Below, piece after piece: positions 1 to 8,654 of a stretch of DNA of 53,663 bases. Source of the DNA: CAZOVK01 sp964583165 (GTDB lineage Bacteria; Bacillota; Clostridia; Lachnospirales; WRAX01); the NCBI GenBank assembly GCA_964583165.1, contig CAZOVK010000007.1, positions 1 through 53,663 on the forward strand, read 5' to 3'. Each line of letters opens with the position of its first letter. The stretch's first letter is position 1. The notes under the pieces were generated by a model, which saw only the letters and a list, made by a program, of their open reading frames with translations, searched no databases and was not told the origin of the DNA. A program made the position numbers and the translations under genes.

Positions 1-1163
1 TTGTTTGCCTTTTTATGATGATGACATACACCCAAGCTGTTTTTGCCGACACTATACCAACACCCGATGTCGCCGCCGAGGCCGCCATTTTGATGGACGC
101 TACAACTAAGCGTGTGCTTTGGGAAAAGAACGCCTACAAGCCCATGCCGATGGCGAGTACGACAAAGATAATGACGGCAATTCTCACACTGGAGCGCGGC
201 AATTTGGACGAAACCGTCAAAATCTCCGCACGTGCCGCACGCGCCCCCAAGGTCAAGATGAACCTCTCGTTAGGCGAGGAAATCCCGCTACGTGCGCTTC
301 TCTATGCGCTCATGCTTCAAAGCTCTAATGACGCGGCTATTGCCATAGCCGAACACATAGGCGGAACGGTTGACAACTTCTGTGACATGATGACGGCTCG
401 CGCCAAAGAAATCGGGGCGCTTGACACAGAATTCCGTACACCTAACGGGCTTGACGCTGATGAACACTATTCGACAGCATATGACCTCGCCATAATCGCC
501 TCAGCCGCCATGCAAAACCAAGCTTTCATCAACATCATCAATACGCCTCAAATCGAGTTTCAATCCAACAAGCGCGGATACTTTATCGCCAACACTAACC
601 GCTTCTTGCGTGAGTTTGACGGCGCAAATGGGGTTAAAACGGGCTTTACGGGGCGTGCTGGGCATTGCTTCGTCGGTGCCGCCAAGCGCGGTGACTTACA
701 ACTGATTTCCGTTGTTCTGGCAAGCGGTTGGGGTGACAAGGGGAAGATGCAAAAATGGGTAGACACCAAACGCGTCATGAAATACGGATTTGACGCTTAC
801 AAAACAGAAATTCTCATCAAACAGGGCGAAGAAGCTACCATAATGCCCGTTACCCGCTCGAAAACCCTAACCCTGCCCACGATTTTCGAAAGCGGCATGA
901 CTATGCCCATGCGCTCAGACGAAAAGGGCTGTGTGAAAATCAACTACAAAGTCCCCGAGAATCTGAAAGCCCCAATTGAAGCGGGTGAGGAAGTCGGTCT
1001 TGCCAATATCTTCATTGGCGAGCATTGCGTGGGCACAATCAAGATTCTAGCTGCCACGAATGCCGAACGGCATGACTTCAAGACTTGCCTAGAAACTGTG
1101 CTGGAGGCACTGTTAGGTATTGCCACCGAAAGTGATGTGAATATTGTTTTGCCGGAGTTTTAA
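1..1163 (+). CDS. D-alanyl-D-alanine carboxypeptidase (DacF/PBP5 type), 5' end cut by window
   Basis: This is a serine-type penicillin-binding protein that trims the terminal D-Ala from peptidoglycan stem peptides outside the membrane. All three active-site motifs are visible, numbered from the ATG at position 15: S48-T-T-K51, S103-S-N105 and K208-T-G210. The frame stays open to the window edge, and the first residues look like the end of a signal peptide (hydrophobic, then AVFA followed by DTIP), so the real start lies upstream of the window. The C-terminal 120 residues fit the beta-rich PBP5_C domain. The family is common in sporulating Firmicutes, where DacF and DacB act on forespore or cortex wall, but I cannot tell a vegetative DacA from a sporulation DacF. 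It converges on the amidase gene 22 bases downstream, with only a small CCCATATGGG palindrome and no clear terminator between them. Confidence 0.93.
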   Translation, partial: VCLFMMMTYTQAVFADTIPTPDVAAEAAILMDATTKRVLWEKNAYKPMPMASTTKIMTAILTLERGNLDETVKISARAARAPKVKMNLSLGEEIPLRALLYALMLQSSNDAAIAIAEHIGGTVDNFCDMMTARAKEIGALDTEFRTPNGLDADEHYSTAYDLAIIASAAMQNQAFINIINTPQIEFQSNKRGYFIANTNRFLREFDGANGVKTGFTGRAGHCFVGAAKRGDLQLISVVLASGWGDKGKMQKWVDTKRVMKYGFDAYKTEILIKQGEEATIMPVTRSKTLTLPTIFESGMTMPMRSDEKGCVKINYKVPENLKAPIEAGEEVGLANIFIGEHCVGTIKILAATNAERHDFKTCLETVLEALLGIATESDVNIVLPEF

Positions 1164-1185
1164 CAAATACCCATATGGGAGAAAG

Positions 1186-2130
1186 TTACTTGAACAAAGC
1201 CGCTTGTGTGGCAGGGCCGACAATGCCATCAGCCGTTAAGCCGCTTCTTCTCTGGAACTCCTTAACGGCGGCTTCTGTTTTATCTCCGAACACACCGTCG
1301 GGTGTTGTCTTATAGCCCTTAATATACAATGCCGCTTGAATCAGATAGGTGATATTGCCCCTAGCACCCTTTCTGACTGATTTAGTCGCGGCTCTCGTTG
1401 CATTGCCGAAAACGCCGTCAACGACAAGATTAGCACCATATTGTCTGTTGAGCTCTGATTGTAGCCCTTTAACCAAAGCCTGTTTGGTTTTCGCGCCCGC
1501 GATTCCGTCAACGGCAAGGTTGGTGTTGTATCTCTGATTCAAGGTTGATTGAATGCTTCTGATTACAGAATCACCCGCTGACGGTTTAGACATGGGGAAC
1601 TCCTGCATTATCCCACCCGCAATCGCTCGAGCTACCTCGTTCACATTAAATTTGTCCATATCCTGCATACTGTTAATGAAAGCGGCTTCAACCAACACCG
1701 GCGGAGCTTCTGAAAGCCTAATAATCTTTAGGGCATCATTCCCCAAAGAATTCGTCATTGTCTTTACGCCCCTATCCTTGAAGCCCAACGCTACGATGCG
1801 GTCGTTAATCGCCCGCCCTAGAGCCTTGCCCTTCCCCGTATCCCTCACACTGTAATAGGTTTCAGTGCCGCTCTGGGGCATTCCGGGGTTGCTGTTTAAG
1901 TGTATTTCGACTAACGCATCTACATTGTTACGATTGGCTAAATCGGCATCTCTGGCTATATCACGATTTACGTCGGTTGTTCTGTTGTTTATTACGTCAT
2001 AGCCGTTTTGTCTTAATATCCTTGTGACTTCATTTGACAGGGCGAGGTTTAAGTCCTTTTCACGCAAACCATTCCCTACTGCTCCATAATCACTGCCGCC
2101 ATGACCCGCATAAACAGCGATTTTCGGCAT
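1186..2130 (-). CDS. N-acetylmuramoyl-L-alanine amidase with two peptidoglycan-binding domains
   Basis: This 314-residue zinc amidase (Amidase_3 family) cleaves the bond between muramic acid and the stem peptide. Zinc ligands fit H10 (in AGHGG), E24 and H77 (in EIHLNSN), and a later Glu in LVEAAFINS is the likely catalytic base. Residues about 183-240 and 245-314 form two peptidoglycan-binding type 1 modules, each with the VDGxxGxxT or PDGVFGxxT signature. There is no signal peptide: the protein begins directly with the first beta strand. That is typical of endolysins and of some spore or mother-cell lysis enzymes, so its export or release route is unclear. A very strong ribosome binding site (GGGGGGAG) precedes the ATG. 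No prophage genes flank it. Family call is firm; physiological role is inferred. Confidence 0.92.
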   Translation of the reverse strand: MPKIAVYAGHGGSDYGAVGNGLREKDLNLALSNEVTRILRQNGYDVINNRTTDVNRDIARDADLANRNNVDALVEIHLNSNPGMPQSGTETYYSVRDTGKGKALGRAINDRIVALGFKDRGVKTMTNSLGNDALKIIRLSEAPPVLVEAAFINSMQDMDKFNVNEVARAIAGGIMQEFPMSKPSAGDSVIRSIQSTLNQRYNTNLAVDGIAGAKTKQALVKGLQSELNRQYGANLVVDGVFGNATRAATKSVRKGARGNITYLIQAALYIKGYKTTPDGVFGDKTEAAVKEFQRRSGLTADGIVGPATQAALFK

Positions 2131-2227
2131 AGTATGCTCCCCCCAATTTATGTTCTTATCTTAAATTATGAAGTTGGGCTTTGTGCTGTGAGCCGATAAG
2201 CCGTTGTGTTATAACTATTTATCAGTT

Positions 2228-2252
2228 GGGACGCATATAGGCGTTCCTTTTT
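2228..2252 (+). terminator. Hairpin followed by T-run, upstream of the AOR promoter
   Basis: GGGACGC (2228-2234) pairs with GCGTTCC (2241-2247), including one G-T pair, around a six-base loop, and five Ts follow. It sits just before the AOR promoter, so it could insulate that promoter from upstream plus-strand transcription. No plus-strand gene ends nearby, so its client is unknown. Confidence 0.45.
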
Positions 2253-2259
2253 ATATAGA

Positions 2260-2287
2260 TTGACAACTTACGCCGAGATGTTATAAT
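2260..2287 (+). promoter_or_regulatory. Sigma-A-type promoter for the AOR operon
   Basis: A perfect TTGACA (2260-2265) is followed after 16 bases by a perfect TATAAT (2282-2287). Transcription would start near 2294, leaving a leader of under 30 bases. That is too short for a molybdenum/tungsten-cofactor riboswitch. Confidence 0.8.
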
Positions 2288-2321
2288 TATAATGTAGAAT
2301 TTCACTATCGGGGGGTTGGCT

Positions 2322-2711
2322 GTGACTGTTAAGTTTTTGAATGTCGATAACGCCAAGTGTACGGGTTGCAAGGCGTGTGAGGCGGCTTGTTCGCAGGCGT
2401 TCTTTAAGACGGACGATTCTAGGCGTTCGCGAATTGCGATTGTTGAAGACACGATTAAGGTTTGTAACCAATGCGGCGAGTGCATTAAGGCTTGTTCAGA
2501 GGGCGCGTTGTCGCGCAATGCGGCCGGTGTCGTCATGCTGGACAAGAAAAAATGCGTTGGGTGTTTGGTGTGTGTGGGTTATTGCCCCAGTATCACCATG
2601 CGCTATTATGACAATGACTTGACCCCATATAAGTGTACGGCTTGCGGGATTTGCGCGAAGGCTTGTCCTTCCGGCGCGATTGCGGTTGACACTAAGGAAT
2701 TGGAGGGTTAA
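2322..2711 (+). CDS. Polyferredoxin with four [4Fe-4S] cluster motifs, AOR electron-transfer partner
   Basis: The protein has four CxxCxxCxxxC motifs and 16 motif cysteines, enough for four cubane clusters. Such polyferredoxins carry electrons to or from aldehyde oxidoreductases, like the AorA/YdhY-type subunits next to AOR genes elsewhere. The frame also contains a TTG at 2316, but that lies right against the G-rich ribosome binding site (2310-2315). The GTG at 2322 has normal spacing, so I chose it (129 residues). The promoter is about 35 bases upstream, and the oxidoreductase gene starts 2 bases after this stop, so the two are co-transcribed and probably translationally coupled. The specific partner role is inferred from this adjacency. 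Confidence 0.9.
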   Translation: MTVKFLNVDNAKCTGCKACEAACSQAFFKTDDSRRSRIAIVEDTIKVCNQCGECIKACSEGALSRNAAGVVMLDKKKCVGCLVCVGYCPSITMRYYDNDLTPYKCTACGICAKACPSGAIAVDTKELEG

Positions 2712-2713
2712 TT

Positions 2714-4891
2714 ATGGGTTGCTACATAGATGAAAAGAGGATAGAAGCCATACGCGGCGGCGCGGTTTTGGCTGAGCTTTCGTATGACCCCATTACGCTG
2801 ACACGCGGTTATAACGATAAGATGCTCTATGTCAATGTCGGCGAAGGGCGCATCGAAATCAAGGACGTGCCCGCGCATGTGCGCGAGAATTTCGTCGGCG
2901 GCAAGGGTTATGGGCTTTGGTATCTTTGGAACGCGATTAACGACAAAACAGACTGGAAAGACCCCGAAAACGAGATAGTCATAGCGGGCGGCCCGCTCTG
3001 TGGCGCGACACAATACGCAGGTATGGGCAAGAGCATTGTCGTTTCGTTATCACCACTAGCTAATAACGTCATGGACAGCAATGTAGGCGGGCACTTCGGC
3101 CCCTACTTGAAGTTTTCGGGTTTTGACGGCATCGAGTTGGCGGGCAATGCCGAAAAGGACGTTATCGTTTTCATCGACGGCAATGAGCGCGTAATCCGCA
3201 TCTTAGACGCCGATTATGATTTTACCGATTCTCATGTGTTCACAGAAGAATGTGCGCTTGCGTTCGCGAAAGACGAAGAGGATATGAAGAATATTTCTGT
3301 CGTTTCAACGGGTTCTGCGGCTAAACATTCCTATTTGGGCATGATAAATATCAGCTTCTATGACCGCGTTCGCAAGGAACACCGCTTGAAACAAGCTGGG
3401 CGCGGCGGGCTTGGCACGGTTTTCGCGCATAAGCGCATTAAGGCCGTTGTCGTCCGTTATGCGGGCACGAAAGGCAACGAGAATGACCCCGTCGATTTGG
3501 CGACAATACAACGTATTGGCGTCAAGTACCATAAGGAAATGCACGACCTTGACCCGATTCAGACACAGAAACGCGAAGTCGGCACGGCGAACATCGTTGA
3601 GATTATGAATGACTACGATTTGTTGCCCTGCCACAACTTCAAATATGGTCACGATTCAGAGGTCATAAAGATAGATTCAAAGAACATCAAGCGTATCGTC
3701 ACACAGGAGCACCCCGACGGTTGTTGGTTTGGCTGTTCAATGGCTTGCGCTAAGGCGGCTGACGCGTATGTGCTTCGCACAGGTCCGTATAAGGGACACG
3801 CTGTTTTGATTGACGGCCCCGAGTATGAAACGGTTGCGGCCCTTGGCTCGAACCCCGGCATTTTCAACATGCACCATGTGTTTGAATGTAATTTCTATTG
3901 TGATACATATGGTATTGATACGATTTCGTATGGCACATTGCTTGCGTTCCTTATGGAGTGTTACGAGGCTGATGTACTCGATAAAGAAAAGACGGGCGGT
4001 CTTGAACTCACATTCGGTAACCGTGATGCGTCTATGGAATTACTGCACCAGATGTCACGTGGCGAAGGCTTCGGTCTTATCGCAGGCAAGGGCTTAGAAT
4101 ATTGCAAGAAATATTTCGTTGAACACTTCGGCGCTGACCCGAATTTCGTGCATGATATAGGCATGGTCGGCAAGGGCTTGGAAGTTTCACAATACATGCC
4201 GAAAGAATCAATCGCGCAACAGGCGGGTTACTTCATCACGAACAAAGGCCCACAACATGACGAGGCTTGGCTCATTTTCATGGATATGGTTAATAACCAG
4301 ATACCAACATATGAAGACAAAGCCGAAGCATTACATTACTTCCCGATGTTCAGAACGTGGTTCGGGCTTCTTGGGCTTTGCAAGTTGCCGTGGAATGACG
4401 TTGAACCCGCTGACAACCGCTCAAAGCCTGACGCGGCGAAGGTTCCAGAACATGTCGAGAACTACCTCGCGATTTATGAAGCCGTCACGGGCAAACCGCT
4501 TGACTCCGCAGGCATGGTTTACATGTCTGAAAAGGTCTACAACTTCCAGCGTCTGTTTGTCGCTCGCCGTGGGCTTGCCACACGCGAAAAAGACACGCCG
4601 CCGTATCGCGCCGTTGGCCCTGTTACGCGTGATGAGTACCTCTCGCGCGTTGAGCGTTACGACACAGAATTGCGCGAAAAGGTCGGCATCGAGCCTAAAG
4701 GCATGACGACAGACGAGAAAATCGCGGCTATCCGTGAGTACAGAACGAAGCGTTACGACGATTTGTTGAGCGTCGTCTATAAACGCCGCGGCTGGACGAA
4801 CGAAGGCATCCCGACTGTGGAGCATTTGAAGTATCTGGGTATGGACTATGATTTCTTGGTTGAATTTGTTGAGAGCATAACGAAGAAATAG
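2714..4891 (+). CDS. Tungsten/molybdenum aldehyde ferredoxin oxidoreductase family protein
   Basis: This 725-residue protein belongs to the AOR family, which oxidises aldehydes, or reduces acids, using a bis-pterin tungsten or molybdenum cofactor and a [4Fe-4S] cluster. The N-terminal domain has the pterin-binding style of AOR (VGGKGYG, then GGPLCGATQYAGMGK). The cluster cysteines fit HPDGCWFGCSMACAK plus a late Cys in GLLGLCKLPW. The spacing of the first three is C-x3-C-x3-C, whereas Pyrococcus AOR has C-x2-C-x3-C. At 725 residues it is also about 100 longer than classic AORs, so it is probably a separate subgroup with an unknown substrate. Neighbours supply its electron carrier, a small sulfur carrier and cofactor-inserting MoeA proteins. 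A GGAGGG site precedes the ATG. Substrate and metal are inferred only. Confidence 0.93.
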   Translation: MGCYIDEKRIEAIRGGAVLAELSYDPITLTRGYNDKMLYVNVGEGRIEIKDVPAHVRENFVGGKGYGLWYLWNAINDKTDWKDPENEIVIAGGPLCGATQYAGMGKSIVVSLSPLANNVMDSNVGGHFGPYLKFSGFDGIELAGNAEKDVIVFIDGNERVIRILDADYDFTDSHVFTEECALAFAKDEEDMKNISVVSTGSAAKHSYLGMINISFYDRVRKEHRLKQAGRGGLGTVFAHKRIKAVVVRYAGTKGNENDPVDLATIQRIGVKYHKEMHDLDPIQTQKREVGTANIVEIMNDYDLLPCHNFKYGHDSEVIKIDSKNIKRIVTQEHPDGCWFGCSMACAKAADAYVLRTGPYKGHAVLIDGPEYETVAALGSNPGIFNMHHVFECNFYCDTYGIDTISYGTLLAFLMECYEADVLDKEKTGGLELTFGNRDASMELLHQMSRGEGFGLIAGKGLEYCKKYFVEHFGADPNFVHDIGMVGKGLEVSQYMPKESIAQQAGYFITNKGPQHDEAWLIFMDMVNNQIPTYEDKAEALHYFPMFRTWFGLLGLCKLPWNDVEPADNRSKPDAAKVPEHVENYLAIYEAVTGKPLDSAGMVYMSEKVYNFQRLFVARRGLATREKDTPPYRAVGPVTRDEYLSRVERYDTELREKVGIEPKGMTTDEKIAAIREYRTKRYDDLLSVVYKRRGWTNEGIPTVEHLKYLGMDYDFLVEFVESITKK

Positions 4892-4898
4892 GTGTTTT

Positions 4899-5093
4899 AT
4901 GATAACGGTAAACAACCGCCCGATGGAATACCTGGAGGGCATGACAATTCAGACGATTCTTGATAAGCTCAAATACACCTACCCTGTATTGACGATTCGT
5001 ATTAACGGCGTGTTGCTTGAAGAAAACGCGCGGAATACGGCGGTTTCTGACGGGGATAAGGTCGAGATTATTCACCCGGTTTTGGGGGGATAA
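4899..5093 (+). CDS. MoaD/ThiS-like small sulfur carrier protein
   Basis: This 64-residue ubiquitin-fold protein ends in the diagnostic Gly-Gly (HPVLGG), which is thiocarboxylated so that sulfur can be passed on during molybdopterin or thiamine synthesis. Its position between an AOR gene and two moeA genes favours a pterin-dithiolene role over a thiamine role. It begins 7 bases after the oxidoreductase stop, with a TAGGTG ribosome binding site. AOR operons often carry such a dedicated carrier. I see no activating enzyme (MoeB/ThiF) in the window, so it must use one encoded elsewhere. Confidence 0.88.
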   Translation: MITVNNRPMEYLEGMTIQTILDKLKYTYPVLTIRINGVLLEENARNTAVSDGDKVEIIHPVLGG

Positions 5094-5094
5094 T

Positions 5095-5451
5095 ATGCTA
5101 ATCTTGAATTGCATGAAGAAAAGCACGTGGGAGAGCGTCAGAACTCAAGCGCATTTTGGGCATCCGAGTTTGGAGAGCGAAGGCTTTATACACTGTTCGA
5201 CAGCTAATCTGTTCTGGCGTGTTGCGCCGAGGTTTCGAAATGAAACCGACGAACTTGTATTGCTCTGTATAGATACAGAAAAGCTCGAAAGCGAAGTGCG
5301 CTTTGAAGACGGCGATAATGTCGGGCGCTTCTACCCACATGTTTACGGACAGATAAACACAAACGCCGTTGTTAACGTTCTGCCGTATATCAAGGACGAA
5401 AACGGCGATTTTGTGAAAAACGAAGAACTTCGGGATTACCCGAACGAATAA
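5095..5451 (+). CDS. DUF952 family protein
   Basis: This 118-residue protein matches DUF952 in layout: an early Trp (STWESV), a central GFIHCST, and a Val/Ile-rich strand ending GRFYPHVYG. The family is compact and its biochemical function is not established. An in-frame ATG exists upstream at 5017, inside the sulfur-carrier gene, but the ATG at 5095 directly follows the GGGGGGA site at the end of that gene and gives the normal family length. It overlaps or abuts its neighbours and lies inside the cofactor operon, which suggests a link to AOR function. No catalytic role can be stated. Confidence 0.8.
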   Translation: MLILNCMKKSTWESVRTQAHFGHPSLESEGFIHCSTANLFWRVAPRFRNETDELVLLCIDTEKLESEVRFEDGDNVGRFYPHVYGQINTNAVVNVLPYIKDENGDFVKNEELRDYPNE

Positions 5452-5465
5452 CGAAAGGGCGTTTT

Positions 5466-6695
5466 ATGGACTTCTTTCGTACAACACAGGCTGACGCGGC
5501 GCGCGCGATGTTAAATGTCGCGCGTTTTCCGCGTATTAAGATAGAAACAGAGCTCATTCGGTTGTTCGCGGCAAATGGGCGTTATCTCGCAGAGGATGTT
5601 TTCGCGGCATTCGATTTGCCGCCGTTTGACAGGTCAACCGTAGACGGTTATGCCGTCAAAGCCGCCGACTGCTTCGGTTGTTCTGAGGCTGTGCCGTCTT
5701 TTTTGGATGTCATGGGCGAGATAGAAATGGGCAAGGCGGCCGATTATGAGATAAAAAGCGGTCAATGCGCGTATGTGCCGACAGGTGGAATGTTGCCAAA
5801 GGGCGCGGACGCGGTCGTGATGATTGAGCATGTTCAAAAGCTGGACGATTTAACGATTGCTGTTCAAAAGGCTGTTGCGCCGAGTGAAAATATCAGTTTT
5901 TCGGGCGACGATATGAAAGCCAGCGAGCTAATTCTATCGAAAGGCACGCGCATAAACTACCGCCATATCGGGATTTTGGCGGCGGCGGGTGTCGGTGATG
6001 TTTTGGTGTTCATGCCTTTTCGCGTACATTTGTTGTCAACAGGTGACGAGCTTGCGGACATACCGGGCGTTTTGCCACTCGGGAAGATTCGCGATACAAA
6101 CTCATACACGCTGGGGGCACGTATCGACGCGCTCGGCGGCATTTGTGAGCACACCGCCATCATCAACGATGATTATGAAGCTTTACGCGCGTTTGTCGCA
6201 AGAGGTGTTGAGCGCGGGGCGATTGTGATTATGTCGGGCGGAAGCTCTGTCGGCAACAAAGACTACACGCTTCAAATCGCGAACTCGTTCGAGGGAGCGG
6301 GCGCGTTTGTACATGGTATCGCGATTAAACCCGGTAAGCCAACGATTCTGGCCGAATGCGGCGGCGTACCGCTCATCGGTCTGCCCGGGCACCCGCTATC
6401 GGCGATTCTGGTCTTTCGCGCCATCGTGGAACAATTTTTATTGGAGCTTTATGGCGCAAAGCCCGAAAATAAGCCGATTATGGCGAAGATGTCAGCGCAT
6501 ATGCACTCGTCGCCGGGCATGGAAACGTATAAGCTCGTCACGCTGAACTATGACGGCGAAATTCCAACGGCTGAACCCGTTCACGGCAAGTCGGCGCTTA
6601 TCGGCATTTTGAGCAAGGCAGACGGCTACATCATTATCCCGCCCGACGCGGAGGGCGTGAACGCGGGTGATATTGTCGCCGTTCACCTATTGTAG
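5466..6695 (+). CDS. moeA: Molybdopterin molybdenumtransferase MoeA
   Basis: MoeA inserts molybdate or tungstate into adenylylated molybdopterin. The 409-residue protein has the full MoeA order: MoeA_N (FDLPPFDRSTVDGYAV), a central domain with PTGGMLPKGADAVVMIE, the MoCF-like domain with STGDEL and MSGGSSVGNKDY, and the GIAIKPGKPT / GLPGHPLSA stretch, then a C-terminal beta-barrel. It follows the DUF952 gene by 14 bases with an AAAGGG site. A second MoeA gene starts 8 bases after its stop. Bacteria with two moeA genes often use them for different metals (Mo and W), and placement next to an AOR gene hints at tungsten for at least one of these. That metal assignment is inferred. Confidence 0.95.
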   Translation: MDFFRTTQADAARAMLNVARFPRIKIETELIRLFAANGRYLAEDVFAAFDLPPFDRSTVDGYAVKAADCFGCSEAVPSFLDVMGEIEMGKAADYEIKSGQCAYVPTGGMLPKGADAVVMIEHVQKLDDLTIAVQKAVAPSENISFSGDDMKASELILSKGTRINYRHIGILAAAGVGDVLVFMPFRVHLLSTGDELADIPGVLPLGKIRDTNSYTLGARIDALGGICEHTAIINDDYEALRAFVARGVERGAIVIMSGGSSVGNKDYTLQIANSFEGAGAFVHGIAIKPGKPTILAECGGVPLIGLPGHPLSAILVFRAIVEQFLLELYGAKPENKPIMAKMSAHMHSSPGMETYKLVTLNYDGEIPTAEPVHGKSALIGILSKADGYIIIPPDAEGVNAGDIVAVHLL

Positions 6696-6703
6696 AGGTA
6701 GAT

Positions 6704-8575
6704 ATGCAAAAGAGATATATAGAAAACCTTGACCCCGCGCAGGCGCTCGCTTTGTATGAAGTGGGCGTTAAGCCGCTTGAATCCGTTCGCGTGCCAGCCG
6801 CCGATTCTCTGGGTATGGTCACGAGTGACGCGGTTCTCGCTGTCATCAGCGCCCCCCATTATAACAGCGCGGCTATGGACGGTATAGCCGTAGTTGCCGA
6901 AACAACCTTCGGCGCAACAGAATCAAGCCCGAAAACGCTGGATTCAACGGCTTTTTTGCGCGTGAACACAGGTAACCCCGTCCATGCGCCCTATAACGCC
7001 GTCATTATGATTGAGGATGTTATTGAAGCCCCAAACGGCGTGACGATTATCGCAGCGGCTCACCCCTACCAGCACATGCGGCTTGTCGGCGAAGATATTG
7101 TGGCGGGCGAAATGATTGTGCCGTCTTTCCACACGATACGCGCTATGGATATCGGCGCGTTTGTGGCGGCGGGTGTTGAGTTTGTGAATGTTTTCCGCAA
7201 ACCTGTTGTCGCGATTATACCGACGGGTGATGAAATTATCGAAAAAGTGGCAGACGTGGCGGACGGAAAAATTCTCGACTCCAACTCACGCGTGTTTGAC
7301 GCTTTGGCGCGGGGTTACGGCTGTGACACCATCAGATATGCGCCTGTGGCTGACAGGCGAGAAACTATCACAGCGGCGATACAAGAGGCGCTTGGTAAAG
7401 CTGACATAATCCTTGTTAACGCGGGTACCAGCGCGGGAACGGAAGACCATACTGTCCACATTCTCGAAGAGCTCGGAACGGTTCACGTCCACGGTGTCGC
7501 GCTCAAACCCGGCAAGCCCACGATTCTAGCCGAAATCAACGGCAAACCTGTTGTCGGCATACCCGGTTACCCCGTTTCGGCTTATATCGTGTTTGAAACC
7601 TTTGTTAAGCCGATTATCGAACGCTTCACCAAACGTCACACGCCCGAACCGCAAGAAATCACGGCGAATCTCTCGGGGCGAGTTGTTTCGTCCCTCAAAC
7701 ACAAAGAAATCGTGCGCGTGAATCTCGGTTACATCGACAGCCGGTTTGTGGCCACTCCCCTAGCCCGTGGCGCGGGTGTGACCATGAGCCTTGTTCGGGC
7801 TGACGGGTTTTTAGAGATTCCGCGTAATGTCGAGGGGCATGACATCGGAGAAAGCGTAACGGTCAAGTTACTGAAACCGAAACAAGACATTATGCGCCGC
7901 CTAGTGTCAATCGGCAGTCACGACATGGTAATGGACATACTCGCGGACATTCTCCCGTTGTCTAGCGCACATTCGGGCAGTATGGGCGGCATCATGGCGT
8001 TGCGCAACCGACAAACCCATATCGCGCCGATTCACCTGTTAAATGAAGAAACAGGCGAATACAATATTTCATACGCTAAACGCTACTTTGCGGGCAAGAA
8101 AATGGCGCTCGTCAAGGGCTTGCGCCGTTTGCAGGGTATTATTGTAGAAAAGGGGAACCCACTGGCTATAAAGAGCCTGAATGACATATCCGAACGCGGT
8201 CTGACCTATGTCAATCGCCAACGCGGCGCGGGTACGCGCTTGCTTTTAGATTATCTTCTCAAACAAAACGGTATAAACCCCGAACGAATAATCGGCTACA
8301 CACACGAAGAGAACACCCACACTGCCGTTGCCGCGAACATCAAGAGCCATAACGCCGATGCGGGTATGGGCGTTTATTCGGCGGCACAGGCAATGGGACT
8401 TGACTTCATTGAAGTCGGTTATGAGGACTACGATTTTCTCCTTTACGCCGAAACACTTGAAAACCCACAGTTCAAGCTATTCCTTGAAGCCCTCACAAGC
8501 GAAGCGTTCAAAAGACGCGTTGAAGCTTTAGGCGGCTACGGGTTTGAGCGTTGCGGTGAAATTGTAATGATATAA
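6704..8575 (+). CDS. MoeA fused to a periplasmic-binding-protein-like domain
   Basis: Residues 1-405 are a complete MoeA, with SAPHYNSAAMDGIAV, PTGDEI, NAGTSAGTEDH, GVALKPGKPT and GIPGYPVSA. Residues about 410-623 form a PBP-like (PF12727-type) domain: IGSHDMVMDIL, then a Gly-rich loop around HSGSMGG, NRQRGAGTRLLLDYLL and DAGMGVYSAA. That domain usually binds a small anion or cofactor and is found fused to MoeA or to ModE-like regulators. It may sense or deliver molybdate, tungstate or the pterin cofactor. The gene follows the first moeA by 8 bases and is the last in the operon, with a terminator just behind it. The fusion is a known architecture. The ligand is not evident from the sequence. 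Confidence 0.92.
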   Translation: MQKRYIENLDPAQALALYEVGVKPLESVRVPAADSLGMVTSDAVLAVISAPHYNSAAMDGIAVVAETTFGATESSPKTLDSTAFLRVNTGNPVHAPYNAVIMIEDVIEAPNGVTIIAAAHPYQHMRLVGEDIVAGEMIVPSFHTIRAMDIGAFVAAGVEFVNVFRKPVVAIIPTGDEIIEKVADVADGKILDSNSRVFDALARGYGCDTIRYAPVADRRETITAAIQEALGKADIILVNAGTSAGTEDHTVHILEELGTVHVHGVALKPGKPTILAEINGKPVVGIPGYPVSAYIVFETFVKPIIERFTKRHTPEPQEITANLSGRVVSSLKHKEIVRVNLGYIDSRFVATPLARGAGVTMSLVRADGFLEIPRNVEGHDIGESVTVKLLKPKQDIMRRLVSIGSHDMVMDILADILPLSSAHSGSMGGIMALRNRQTHIAPIHLLNEETGEYNISYAKRYFAGKKMALVKGLRRLQGIIVEKGNPLAIKSLNDISERGLTYVNRQRGAGTRLLLDYLLKQNGINPERIIGYTHEENTHTAVAANIKSHNADAGMGVYSAAQAMGLDFIEVGYEDYDFLLYAETLENPQFKLFLEALTSEAFKRRVEALGGYGFERCGEIVMI

Positions 8576-8586
8576 CCGATAGTCAT

Positions 8587-8617
8587 GACCGCTCCGATAA
8601 CGGGGCGGTCTTTTTTT
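8587..8617 (+). terminator. Intrinsic terminator of the AOR/moeA operon
   Basis: GACCGCTCCG pairs with CGGGGCGGTC (one T-G pair) around an ATAA loop, and seven Ts follow. It lies 11 bases after the last stop. Confidence 0.92.
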
Positions 8618-8654
8618 GCGCCCATGCTCATATAATTTCGTGGGGGTATCTGCA

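Noticed and set aside
1186..2130. A prophage endolysin cassette
   Set aside because: No holin, tail or integrase genes adjoin it; the flanks are housekeeping genes.
2288..2321. A molybdenum/tungsten-cofactor riboswitch before the AOR operon
   Set aside because: The promoter leaves fewer than 30 leader bases, which is too short.
5017..5094. A longer N-terminus for the DUF952 protein
   Set aside because: It would lie inside the sulfur-carrier gene; the ATG at 5095 has a strong site and gives the family length.
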